From assembly GCA_030770545.1 (NCBI GenBank), contig CM061107.1, positions 4,180,001 to 4,244,000 on the forward strand: a DNA stretch of 64,000 bases, read 5' to 3'. Source of the stretch: Macropodus opercularis. Taxonomy: Eukaryota > Chordata > Actinopteri > Anabantiformes > Osphronemidae. The translations under genes and the position numbers were made by a program. This document shows positions 21,918 to 34,400 of the stretch, one piece after another. Position 1 is the first letter of the stretch. Every line of letters begins with the position of its first letter. The notes beneath the pieces were generated by a model. That model ran no database searches. It saw nothing but the letters and a program-made list of their open reading frames with translations, and was not told the origin of the DNA.

Positions 21918-23588
21918 ATGGCAGCTTACTTGAGCCGGTTACACCACATCTCGCTCCACGTTTCTAACGCGGACAAACTAGCTAATGCCCTTGTCAATAA
22001 ATTCAGGTTCAATTTGTTCGCCACCAGACTGAGCGGCAGGTCCCGGCAGCTGGCCTTCAGGAAAGGGGCTGCAGTCTTCGTCGTGAATGAGAGACCACAC
22101 CAGAGCAGCGTGGACAGCGAAGGGGCGCAGGATCCACGGAGGGTCGGCGCGGGGAACAGCCAGTATAACACGACATGTCTTTACGATGTCAGTCCGCGTA
22201 ATCCAGTGGATACAGTAAGCAACGTGTGCTTCGAGGTGGAGGACGTGGAAAGGTCATTCAGAGCACTGAGCCACCTGGGCTGCAACTTCCTGGTGCCCCC
22301 CACCACTGTTGAGGACGACAGTGGTCTTGTCACCTACTCTGTAGTGAAGTCCATCGTGGGGAATGTCTGCCACACTCTAATCGATAAGACCAAGTATGAG
22401 GGAGCGTTCCTGCCTGGGTTCGATGTCCGGGACCAGGACTGTGGTTTGGGGGATGTGGACGCGTCTTGTCCAATCACACACTTTGACCACATCACTTACG
22501 CCTGTCCCAGGAAAGCCACCGGCCAGGCCATGAGCTGGTACGAGAAGCTCTTCGGCTTTCAGCGGTTTCTCATCGACAGGTGAGGCGTGAATTGATGAGT
22601 GACATATTGTTCCTCTTTGTCAATGTCTGTAATGGTGACAGTTCCTTCTTCTGAGCAGCAATGAAGACGTGGATGAAGGTTTTGTCATAAACCAGGAGGG
22701 CATTGGACTGCGTCTCACCGCCATGGAGTACTGGAAGTGCAGCAAAGCAGGCATTCTGCTTCCCTCTGCGGACAAAAGAGAACCAGACTGCAAGTTCGTT
22801 ATCGCAGAGTCACTGCCCAAACAAGGTAACGGTAATGGTTTGATTTCTGCTGTAGTACAGTGATGATATAACATGTATATAACCTCAGCATTATTGTAAA
22901 TGTTGACATTTTTCAGGTAGAAACCAGGTGGACACCTTCTTAGAGCAGCACAGGTCCCCAGGAATCCAGCACATCGGGCTGTACACAAAAAACATAGTTT
23001 CTACTGCACACGTAATGGCCGAAGCTGGCGTGCAGTTCTTCTCCCCTCCCCCTGCTTACTACACCGAGGTTTGACTTTGCAGAAATGCACAGCGATTTAC
23101 TTTATGTGTTACGTTACAAATGTGTTATATTGTAGTTTTGCGTGTCCTGTGGTGGCAGGTGGGAAAACGGCAGGAGATCGAAGAAGCAGGACACAACCCC
23201 CAGATGCTGGCGCAGCACGGCATTCTCCTGGACACAGACCTGCAGCAAGAGCCTCTGTCACAGACAGCGTCCAGTGAAAACAGACGGTGAGATGCAAGTT
23301 ACAGTCCGCCCCAGAGGACTTCCTGTACATCACATGTGAAAAAAACAGAGATCAGTCCAGTACGACTTTAACTCGTCATCGTCTGTTTCCAGATACCTGC
23401 TCCAGGTGTTCACCAAGCCCATCTTTGCAGAGGACACTTTCTTCCTGGAGCTGATCGAGCGAAAAGGGGCTACGGGTTTTGGTGAGGGGAACATCAAGGC
23501 ACTGTGGAGGTCGGTGCAGGCATACATGGAGAATGACATGAGGGAGTCTAAAGAAGAGGGATCCCCAGGAATGGTGCAAGCTGCCTAG
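21918..23588 (+). CDS. hpdl: 4-hydroxyphenylpyruvate dioxygenase-like protein (HPDL)
   Basis: Non-haem Fe(II) dioxygenase related to HPD; mammalian HPDL is mitochondrial and makes 4-hydroxymandelate for coenzyme Q headgroup synthesis. Five coding exons: 21918-22579, 22659-22825, 22917-23068, 23159-23286 and 23393-23588, all GT-AG and in phase, giving 434 aa. Two vicinal-oxygen-chelate halves are present. Metal ligands are visible as His191 (FDHITYA), His295 (IQHIGLYT) and Glu389 (FFLELIER), in the positions of the HPD ligands. The C-terminal ELIERKGATGFGEGNIKALW stretch is nearly the human HPDL sequence and separates it from HPD. The MAAYLSRLHHISLHV start matches the human beginning; an upstream in-frame ATG at 21873 would add 15 residues. 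Human HPDL is 371 aa; the extra length includes a Ser/Gly-rich insert around residues 60-85 and a longer tail. Human HPDL is encoded by one exon, this gene by five. AATAAA follows at 23809. Confidence 0.93.
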
Positions 23589-23808
23589 TCCTAGTAATTG
23601 CCCTGTAATTACACAAGGCCACACAGAGACAGACACACACTCACACCTACGGGCAATTTAAACTCTAGTCCGGTTACACGTGGAGCTGCTATGTACTGTA
23701 TTAATATTTAACTTTGAACATACTGTATTGTATAGATGAACTTTACAAAACTGCCCTGTGACCAAACTGGTTTGGTAACAGGTGTTACAGCGTATGTGTG
23801 AAGTGTAA

Positions 23809-23814
23809 AATAAA
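23809..23814 (+). terminator. hpdl: Polyadenylation signal of hpdl
   Basis: AATAAA followed by an A-rich stretch lies 221 bp after the hpdl stop codon, implying a short 3' UTR. Confidence 0.7.
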
Positions 23815-23829
23815 AAAAAACACGGTGAA

Positions 23830-25900
23830 ACGGTTTTGTTTTCCATGTGTCTAAGTAGGTGGGTCCAGAGAATCGGCTCCTCCATAAATCTGCTGCTCAG
23901 AGTGGACAAGTAATCAATTGCTGTCAGCAAAATATGTGTCTGTGTTTCTGAGTGTGGGTCAAAGTGCAGTTTTCCTGAAACCTCTTAGCAAACACAACCA
24001 GTGCTCTGCTATTCTTTGAGTATTTTCAAAGTAATGGTACAGCTTCACTGCTATATTTCAGCAGGAAATTAACTTTTTACACTATACAGACTTCACTATT
24101 ATATACTTTAACTGTAATCGTTAAATCCAAACATTAGTATAGATACTTTGCACAATGTAAAGGTACAATAATTTAACTTTTTCCTCTTTTAATATATAAA
24201 AGTACTGGTGTCATGCACCTAAAAAGTAGAAACTAACATCATTTATAAGAATTTGGCTTTAATACTTTAACTTTATAATGAGTAATCTAGTTTTTACACA
24301 GTTTCTATTCTGACTACCTCACTCAGTAATGAACCATCACAAGAAGAACAGCTGCACGTCTTTCAGATGCTGTGGAGGTTTTAGCCATGTGTGTGCTTTG
24401 GCAAAATTAGGGCTTTGGAGCTTCTTCGATAGACGCCGAGCCCACAGAGATGTGCCAGTTCAATTAACTAGGCTATAGACATAACAGTGAGGATTAGTGG
24501 ATAGAAGAGAACTGTGACATTTAAAGCCATATGCTCCTTTTATATCCTGACTGTAGTTATAGTTTTCCACTAAGTAACATCTGAGAAGAATTTCAACCAC
24601 AAGCTTTAGAAAAATCTACATAAACTTGCATGTACTTCTGCCTTTTGACAAATGGTGTCAGTGTTCTTCTTTGACTGAATGTCACACTGTTGGCTCATTG
24701 AGAGGTTAACTGTATTTGAGATGAACTTATATGAACGACAAACAAAAATAGCTCACGTGGAATAGGTGCACATTTCATTCAGCTTTAGAAGCATTTTGCT
24801 ACAGTTTTAAATTGAGTTAAATGTTTACCAGCACGTTTTAAAAAGTGATGAATGATAAATGTCACTTCATATAATAGTAAATATTGTTCAGGACAGAGAG
24901 GATTAAGCGTTCATTAAGGCTGAGAAGGGACGGCTCCTGTAACAGGAGCACTTCAGCCATCTGTCTGCAGTCAGTGTGAAACACAGATGGTATACAGCAT
25001 TCTTCATGGGGTCTCAGTTCTGGGAGTTGGACGCTTGCTTCCTATTTAGTGTCAACCATATGCTAACTACAGCCACATTAAAAGAAAAAAAAAAAGAAAC
25101 AATGATCAGAACTTAAATCCAGGCATAATATTTATTAAACTTATTGTTTATTCACTGTAGCTCAATTCTGTATGATTGGTGCATAGTGCCCCCTATGGAT
25201 TTGATAATTGTAACACACAGTGTTAAACTTGTTGAATGTGAAACTCCTGTGCTATAAGTTACAAGTTGTCAAAGGCTTTGTAAAACGGGAACATAAATAC
25301 TTTGCATTATTTTAATACTATTATTCCACCCTTCACCTTCTTCATGGCTTTAGAAGTTTAGGTAAAAACAATTGGACACAGTAACGTATAAAGTGGAGAA
25401 GACAAATCCTTAGATGTCTTTAACACAAGCGGCAGACAGACTTCACTGTGGAGGACAATTTGACAGTCTAGTGGAGATTAGAGGCTCACAACAGATGTTA
25501 CCCCTTGATTAACAATAGTGTCTGCCAGGGGTGAGCCTCAGCTCCCCACCCTCCTGAGGCCCAGGGCAACAACTTCATCCCCGACAATATAAATGAACTT
25601 ACTGTACATAATGCAATGTGATAGAAAAACAAAATTAAACGTTTGTCTATCCTCATCACAAAAGCTGCTTTATGACCTTATTGTTGACCTATATGTGTTT
25701 CTTTATATGAAGTTCAGTTATGATTCGTCAGAAGTGTATAATAAACTACGGTTAAACCAAGTCAAGCCTAAAACACAAACCATCTATCATTATTACTACA
25801 TACAGTAGTAGTAGAAATAGGATACAGTTTTGTGTATAAACTGATCTTAGAAGGTTGGATCTTGCAGGCTGAGGTACGTTTTTAAAGAAACACATGTGTT
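23830..25900. other. Intergenic DNA between hpdl and fam53b
   Basis: AT-rich DNA with only short, unsupported open frames. No splice-site-bounded coding block, RNA gene or clear transposon is recognised by eye. Confidence 0.6.
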
Positions 25901-25939
25901 TGTGATGAATTCATTTATTTGTCGCTCTTTTTACGAAGG

Positions 25940-26530
25940 GGAATGAGGGAAGTGTAGGGCGCGCACACGTGACTTGGCTCTTGAAGCCACACAGTTGCCG
26001 GTTATCGTGTGACACCAGCTCGACTTGTGAAAGTACCTTGACTACGTGCACAGCTCGAAACTGAGATTACTTTTCATTATTGCGGGGTGGATGCAACCAC
26101 TAGTTTCAAACGCGGGGGGCGGTGCGCGCGTTAAAAACACTCGCAGACATTAGTATCTCACTGTCCGCCTTATAACCATCAGATTAATTGGGAAAAGCCT
26201 TTAATGTATAATCGTATGCGATGGAGATGCGTCAACGTTACACCGGTGCACGTAGAGAGCCCCCCGCCGACTCCCCCGCCCCTGTCACAAGTGGTACCGC
26301 CCGCGGACGTTGTCACAGGCTCCGAGCGTGCAGCGCTGGGTGGTGTTGTAGTCAGCGGCAGCTGCCTGGAGCAGGACGCGAAGTGCCAACACTCGCTCTG
26401 CTTCCTGCCTGACGCCTCGTTCTGCCTTTTAGCTGAGAGCGAGCCCGACATGACCCAGCGACGCTAAGCGGCTGCCCGGTGCCGGGGGACGTCAACGCGA
26501 TGCTGGTACGAGCTAGTTTTTGTTTGGCGG
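25940..26530 (+). promoter_or_regulatory. fam53b: GC-rich promoter region, probable fam53b transcription start
   Basis: A locally GC- and CpG-rich block stands out in AT-rich flanks. It includes a CACGTG E-box at 25966-25971 and a CpG-dense stretch from about 26100 to 26520. A donor-like CTG|GTACGA near 26505 could end a non-coding first exon of fam53b, the next gene on this strand, whose first visible coding exon lies 5 kb downstream. The open frames in the block are shadows of its base composition. Assignment to fam53b is inferred from position. Confidence 0.45.
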
Positions 26531-29500
26531 AGTTCGTGTGATCGCTAACTTGGGGACTGGCTTGATGTGAAGTGCGATGCTGTTGTGGGCTGATAGTGTG
26601 TGACTGACACAAGTGGTGGTGAGCTGTGCTCCACATTTGAATCTGCAGCGACTACTATAAAAGTTCACTCCTTTCACGAAAGTGAGCGTCGCACCAGTTT
26701 TTTAGCTTAGCAACTTTGTCCCATGTGTATTGTCTTAGTTAGCGGAGCCCCTTTTGGCTTGTTTTGGTTATTAGCTGAGCTGAGATGGGATGAAAAGTGT
26801 CAGCGAGTTGCTGTGACGCTTAAACCCGTTCACACATCTGCAGAGGTTTGACGTGATCTGTGGTAGTTAGTTACTGGTTTCACATTTTCACGCCGCACCA
26901 GAGTCCACTTAGTTTGCTGGACGTCTGACTCGATCACATTAGCTGACATCGTGACCTAGTGTTGTTTTCATTTAATAAACTCAGTGTGAGCTCGTCACAA
27001 CCGAAAGCGGTGTGAAGTACTACGTGGTGTTCATGTAATCTGGGCCTGCCTTAGACGCTCTGGTCACACTTTGTGGCCTTGCTGTGGTAAACTGTTGCCG
27101 TATCTTGATCAAGCCAGTCTCCCCCTCAGATGGAAAGACGGAGCTTGCTGACACACAATCCGACAGATTCTGCAATTTAAGTGTTGAATGGGATCATAAA
27201 CACAAGAGCTTATTACAACTTCTTAGAGAACCACTGCTAAACGTCAGAAAAGCTTTGAAAGTAATCAATTAAAGTTGAATGGAGAAAAAATGAGTCTTGC
27301 TGTCCAAGTGTGGAAGCATCGGTTTACTTTCAGAGCATGTACATTTCACATATTACATGAAATGATTTATATATATTATATATCATGAGTAGCTTACTGC
27401 TTTCTCTCAAGTTCAGAATCGTGTTTGCTCTGTAGCCTGCGTGTAACATTCTGTGAGCTCCCGTCACACCAATTTCTTTGCCAACCTCATTTCCCTTTCA
27501 TGAGGGATTTTGGAAAAGGGGGTTTAAGGGACCGTTTGTGCTGGTTACTTGGGCAAGCTCACTTTTCAGAGCCTCTTCTCCTGAAACTGAGAAGCATCCA
27601 CCTGGAGGGTTGGCAAGTTCATCTGGGGGAAAAGCCCTAAACAGTTTTAGCTCAAGTATAAAGGAAGACTGTAATATTCTGTGCATTGCAATGTTATGAC
27701 ATTACTGACATTGCTCACTCTTATCCAGTAAAACATGTTCCTACTTTCCTCATATTGGGTGGAAATAGTGTGAAACATTTTCCCATCCATTCTTAAATGA
27801 GATTTCAGGTTAATGGGAGTCTGGTCACAGATTGGGGCTTGTTTGTTAATTTAACTTGAACCCTTAGTAATTTCAAGAGGACGGCATTTCTCTCCGACTC
27901 AGACAAGTCTTGATTACAGAGCTCAACAAAGCTCTTGTTCTGGACAAATGTATACAGTGCAAGTGATTATGTATGAGATAATTAAACAGCAGGCCTGCTT
28001 TAAAACGTAGGCCTCCTTGGCTGCCATGCATAGCCATGCTGAGCCTTTGTGTTTATGGTAAGTGGGCAGCTGCATGCTTGTGAGACCTTGGCTGTACCCC
28101 AGGCCCTCAACTGAACCTCATAACTACCATTGAAGCCCCCAGCCATGCTCATTTCTGACTATTCACTCAGGCTTTAAATGTAGAGTGTGCCTCCTGTTTG
28201 ACATAGCCTCATTTCTGAGAGCATGCAGACAGCTGTGAGCTAGCCTGCACCCTACAATGAGTTTCAGACATCTCTTTTCAGTCTTTAACACCTGCCTTTT
28301 GTGCCACCAATACAAAACCATCTGAGCTTCAGATACTACATTTTCACAGTAAGAGGATGTCCAGTGTTTCATAAAAAGCATAAAAGGCTTGTCATTCAGT
28401 TGCCCAGTTTTCATGTTCATTGTGCTAGTGTCTGCCTTTTATGAAATAATAATAATAAACTACACAGCTACAATTATGACATGATAAACTGCCCAAGTCC
28501 AAATATGGGCAGGTTGAAGGAGGAGGGAACCAGCACCAGAAGCCTTTTAGAAACATGCATATTTTCCTTCAGGGATTTTTTTTTTGGAGGAGGGTAGCTA
28601 AAATTTACCCAACATTCTTTTCACAAGTGGCGTGGCCATGAAAAGCAGCACAAATCCCTCAGTTGGGTTTCAAATCAGGCTGTCTCAGGTGCACAGCAGA
28701 TGCTCAGATTGCAGAGACAGAGTCCCACATTGCTGGGACACAGATCTGACTGCAGTGAATGCAGGAATGTTAAAAGTTTTACGATAAGTTCTGTATCATT
28801 TCACACTTTAAAGCATGGGGTGTATATATAGTTTTATACTTGGGATTTTGTGTTCATTTCAAATGCAACATTATATCGAACAGTGCTTTTTTCCACCAGC
28901 TGTCCCAAATGCTATACAATGGATTAGCATTAGCTCTAATTGTCAGTCTGACACAAAGCTGCCAAATCCTTATGTAATGTTGGTCTAACCCAAGGGATTA
29001 CAGTCTGAGCAATGTATGGAAAGCAGCTCGAACTGGGAAACAGACGTGTCGGGGGTGCACTTTAGATGCTTATTGTAAGCTGAGTCTGCAGTCTGCTCTT
29101 TTTGGACTTGACCATAAGTTAAGAACGTTAAAGGTGCACCACTGTGTGATCATGCATAGAGAACACAGCAGGATCTGTTATTTTGAATAGGGACTCAAAA
29201 ACAGGACTCCGCTTTACAGTTGACCCACTCGTCTGCGGTTTCCCCTCTCGTCCTATCTAGCACTCATTTAGTCTGCAAGATAACTTCATGCAGTTTCTGA
29301 CAGCCCAGAGTTGTGATGCTTTTTGTAACCACAAAGGAAGCGTGGAGACCCATCAGCTTGTCCAACGCAGCGATGTTGTCGCTTAGGAAGACTGCTGTCA
29401 GTGCAGACTTTGCAGGCACTCGGCAGCCTGCTTGCATGTGATGGCAAACGTCCTGCAACGTTATTCCCCTTCTTAGAAGTTGGCCTTCTTGCGTGTCACC

Positions 29501-31265
29501 ATCGGTTGCTGCTCCAACCTAGATAAAGTGCTATCGAGCTGCAGAAATGTAGAGACTCCCACTGATTCCAGATAATGGCGACATCATTATAGAGGTGATT
29601 TGGGTTTTGACGTCATAAAGGGAGTGGATCTCCTCAAGCAGAAGCAGCAGCATGAGGTAGGTGCATTGGGTGTAGCCATTAAGCTTTGGCTTCATGGGTT
29701 TGCCTGCAGAAGTAGAAAGTGGACCGTCCTTTGCCAGAGCTTCAGACCTTTCTATTCACAAACTGTCACATGTTTGGAAAGGCTTCAAAGGCTGTGGGAC
29801 AAGGTTACGCTTTTATAATTGTGTGTTCGCCTTATGTCATGGAGCTGAGGAATGTTTATAATTATATTATAAACCTCGCCCATTTAAAGCACTCACTCAG
29901 ATTTATGGGGATGAAAACGTAATGCCCGAGCACGAGAAAGATGATACATAGTTACAGTTCTCTGCAGCCAAAAGTATTGTAAGTAAAGTCCAAAATGGCA
30001 GATTGACATTTCTCCAGTCTTCTAGGGATAGAAAACCTCACACGTGTTTTTCCTTTCTCCGTCAATGTCGTGTATCCATCACAGAGCCATTACACACATA
30101 CGCAGCAGTTTCCTCTGCCTTGGCATGTCCCTACTGATCTGCGTGGTCAATCGTCACAAACAGAATAAGCTGTCCTGACCTAGTCCAGCTCTGATCTGTT
30201 CTCTTCTATTGCCACAGATGCCACAAGGTAAAGCTGCCAGTCATCCTTGAACCATGTTGATCTCCTGGTTAGAAACATCTTTGCATTGGAGTTGTTTTCT
30301 TGGCTGATAAGTGCTAGTAATAGAAATCATATGTTGGATGCAGACACCACCTCCACTGTCTCTGCTCCCTCGGGGTCTTGTGATGCTGTCCTCCCTCCCC
30401 TGTGCATGCTCTCCACCCCACCACCCGCAAGTCTGATGTCGCCTCTTTTGTTTCCCACGCTATCTCGTCTTTTTCACAGTGCGCTTTTGTTTCGCATCCA
30501 CGGTTTCTTTCCGTTTCTCTTTTTTCCTGCCTGCAGTTGTTCTGTCATTCTGAAAGACACTCTGACCTTGAAGGCACTATCACGTGACCATTGCCCTTTG
30601 TCTCAATGCCCTACCTGATGTAGTGTCAAGTGGAATGGATCTGGGTGCACTAAAATCTCTTGCCATGATCATATAGATTTACATCTGTAGCTAATCTGCT
30701 GTTCTACTGTAATCATGGTGCAGCACTAATGTGAAAAGAGTTGTTTTGATAACCGCAAGGTCAGCTATTCCCAGACAGCCCCTGAGGATTCAATTACACA
30801 ACTTTGACTTTGCTCCATTCCGCTCTGTGCGCTCCAGTGTGGAGCACTTTGAGAAAACTTGCACTCTCCAGTGACTGATAGTCCTTCACACAGACAAGCA
30901 AGAAGCTAACAGGCTGTAGGGTTCCACTTTCAGTGACAAACTGGAGAGACCATGTGGAAGTGAAAATGCGGTGCAATCTGCCGATACAGGCGACGCTTTG
31001 CATTTTAGGACGACTGCAGCACTGATCTAGATTGACTGATCTTTACTTTTAGATGTTGAGCAGGTTGGTTTTGTGAGGGAGGAGTATTTGATTCAAGTTC
31101 TTGTTTTAGGGGAGCTTTGGGTTTGCTCTGCAGTAATGGTGCGTTTCAGGGCCTGCACCCAGGGCATCTGTTCTGCTCATGGGTTGTTCTCTGTTTATGT
31201 GGCCGACAGAATGTCAGAAATGTACTGAATTCTAATCCTGTGCTCATCCTTCTGTGTCCACTCAG
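26531..31265 (+). other. fam53b: Presumed fam53b 5' intron, 4.7 kb
   Basis: Between the GC-rich block and the first recognised fam53b exon no coding segment is supported. The longest open frame (30247-30618) is Ser/Pro/Leu-rich and lacks homology and splice context. Most likely a 5' UTR intron. Confidence 0.5.
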
Positions 31266-31407
31266 GATTGGGCCAAGGAGTGAAGCATTCCTGGAGGAGC
31301 CGCTGTCTTAAGCTTAGAAACCGCCCTGTTCACGCCATGCCTGTCAAAATGGCCTCCAGCATTTCTTGCCCATACTGGAACACCTTGGGACAAGCATGTG
31401 TACTGCC

Positions 31408-34400
31408 ATGGTGATCATTTACAAGCAAACACTGGAAAAGAAGCGTGCTGATGATGTAACAGCCAAAAGTGCAGTTTTGGACTTGGTGAGAGGTTGTTTC
31501 TGCTTATGTAAACATTTTTTCATCCTGTATGAAATGTGTCATTTTCTGTTTGTGTAACAGGACTCAGCTGTTCTTGTCAGGGGGGGAGATGACAAAGTGC
31601 TGCTGTAAATCAGGAGATGGCTGCTGACCATTCATCACTACATAGCAGTTTTCTGGCTCTATGTTATATTTTCCTTTTGACTTTAACTACTCGAGTCAAA
31701 TGTGTTAATAATGTGTTGCCACATGTTACCTTGCCTAATCTCAGCAAGTGAGGTCAAATTACTTAAATGTTGGAAACTGGAAATAAGGGATGTTTTTGTT
31801 ACAGTGAATGATAATGGCATCACATTAAGTGCTAACTATTATCCCCAGGCTGTTTCTCATCATCATCATCTTCAGTCTTAATGACAAGAGCGTATGTTAG
31901 TTGACTCATACTTTAATCCATGCACTAGAAACCTTCATTCTGCCAACTAACACTGGGAAAATTCCCCCACGAATGTGGACCTTGTTTGTCCTGTCAGCCA
32001 CGTGAAATGAAATCATCATACTTTGGGACTGACTGTCGATCAGACGCCTTTATAGTGGTGCTTCCTCTCTTGTTGATGGGTTCTAGTAGCTAAACTGGAT
32101 TTACGACGTACATTTTGGTGGCTGGCTGTTTCTTTGAGTTTCTGTTTTCTGGCGATCTGACAATAAATGTCTTTCTGCAGTTCCAGGCACAGACCATGAG
32201 CCAAGGAACCGCACTTTTCCCTTGTGGACCCATGGGTAAGAGTCTGCCATATCTTTATACACTGGATGATGTAGATTATTTTGTAGCAGATAAAGTATTC
32301 AGTTAGATATCCTATTACTCATTTTCAGTCAGACCACTGCTGTCAACGTCTCAATGTACATGAACATGGCCTATAATTCTGTGTTGTATCTGTATAGTTC
32401 AATGCCATCAGAGCATGTCAAGTGTTGGGTGACTGCAGTTAAAAGGTTTTGTCATACCGTCTAACAGGAAGTATCGTCAGAACAGTAACTGATGAATCTG
32501 GAGGATGGTCACGCCTAAATATGTGAAATACTGTATGTCTGACAAATGTTGCTGTCAAACTGTCTGAATGTCTGCGTTACCAGCTCTCATTAGCTACTGA
32601 CATAAGTTGATTGAAAAACAGATGTAAGACACTGTGTGTGTGTGTGTGTTAAGATGAGTGTAACATTGACAGAGTGTTTTCAAAATTTTGTAAATTTTAC
32701 CTCTATTGAAGAACAGACCTCTTGCATACCAGGAGTGGGCAGTGGCCTGATGGTTTAGCATCTGACTCAGGGTTGACTGACCCATTCAGCAGTATAGTTT
32801 CTGTTGTGGCAATGACAGGTGCTTTTCCTGGAATGGCAGCTTGTGCGCTGGCACAGAGAAGCTCACTGAGGGCAGCTGGGCTGATGCAGTATTGCCATTT
32901 ATCCCAACGACAACCTTTAGTCGGGTTCTTTATAGTGGGTTATTCACATTTTATCAAGCCTTACTCCAGCAGAGATGACGAGGGATATGAGGTCAGTTAC
33001 TCATTGAGCGCTGTTCCCTTTTAGCGGTGAGACTGATGCGAAAGCAGAGCCTGAAGGACAGGATTTATTTTTAGGGCCAATTACACAAAGCACTGGGTAG
33101 TGTCAATACAAAGTAGACAAGCTGGGAGAAACATGCTGACCTAAACTGGAGCTGTGCCCTGGATGATATCCAGTGTTGTGGCTGCCAAACTTAACTCCTC
33201 ATAATTATAATTAAACCTTGGTTTAGTGTTTTAAACCCTCATATGAATTTGACATTAGGGTGAAAATGTAGGTCTCAAGCAGTGGTAATGTCACTGCTGA
33301 TAAAGAAGTAAATGGTAGGAAGGATTCTAAAAATTAAGAAGTTCTTTATGGGGATGGTGATTAATTTAATGCATCTGGTTCTTTGTTGCAGAGACAAGCC
33401 GGTGGTGTGAGGTGGGTCACAGCTGTGCTATTCAGCAAAGGCCGGTTGGGACGAGCCTGGAGAGTCTGTGGGACGTCCTGCCCGACGTAAACAAGAGTAC
33501 GTCCCACTGGAACTGGGATATAGGCCCCGATTCGAGCACAATCACCAGCCTATTGCAAGACCTTAGCTTGAAGGAAGCTGCATCTTCTCACTCCACTGCA
33601 CCTCCCAGTAAGAGACAGTGCCGGTCCCTGTCTTGCTCGGATGAGCTGGGCGGATGCCGCTCAACCTGGCGTCCTCAGGGCTCCCGTGTGTGGACAGCGG
33701 TGGAGAAGAGGAGGTGCCACAGTGGAGGCAGCGTCCAACGCAGTGGCGCTGGGAACGTCCAGCTCGGCTTCCCAGTGATGCAACGTAGCTCCAGCTTCAG
33801 CCTGCCTGCCTGCTCAGACACCTTGGAGCTGCCCTGCTTCAGCCAGCGCCCTCCCTCAGCTTTCACCGGTCTGTCACCCTCCTCTTCCAAGTCATCACTG
33901 CAGCCCCTCTACCTCTCACATGAAGAGCTATCCCTTGCAGAGCCTCATGGACCCTCCCTACCCAGCTCCCCCGACTCCACCCCGGAGCTAGAGCGTCGTG
34001 GCGGACAGGGAGGTCTCGCTCGTAGCCGCTCCCAGCCATGCGTCCTCAACGACAAGAAGGTCGGTGTGAAGCGCAGACGACCAGCTGAGTCACACAAACA
34101 GAGGCCTTCGTTGGATCTGGCGAAGATGACCCAGGTTGGTATCTAAAAATATCACTTACTAAAATGAATCACAAAGCAAGAAACAAAAGATGCTTACTAA
34201 AAAGAAAATGCACCTTATATGTCAGACATATTGAACCACGCCACCACCCCTCATTACACCTTCAGGTGTTTTATAGGCATCATTAAATGCAGGTGGCTCT
34301 GGGTTTTGCTTCAATTTATGGGTCTGCATTTCCATTTGCAGAGCATGAAACATGGCACGTCCTTTTAAATATGCCACTGAGCAAAGATTATTTGATCAAA

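Noticed and set aside
26179..26636. Several overlapping open frames on both strands near 26.2-26.6 kb
   Set aside because: They coincide with the GC-rich, CpG-rich block and exist in several frames on both strands, as expected from base composition. Better explained as a promoter and non-coding first exon.
30247..30618. 123-codon plus-strand open frame
   Set aside because: Low-complexity Ser/Pro/Leu/Phe content from pyrimidine-rich DNA in a presumed fam53b intron; overlapping frames in other phases are equally open.
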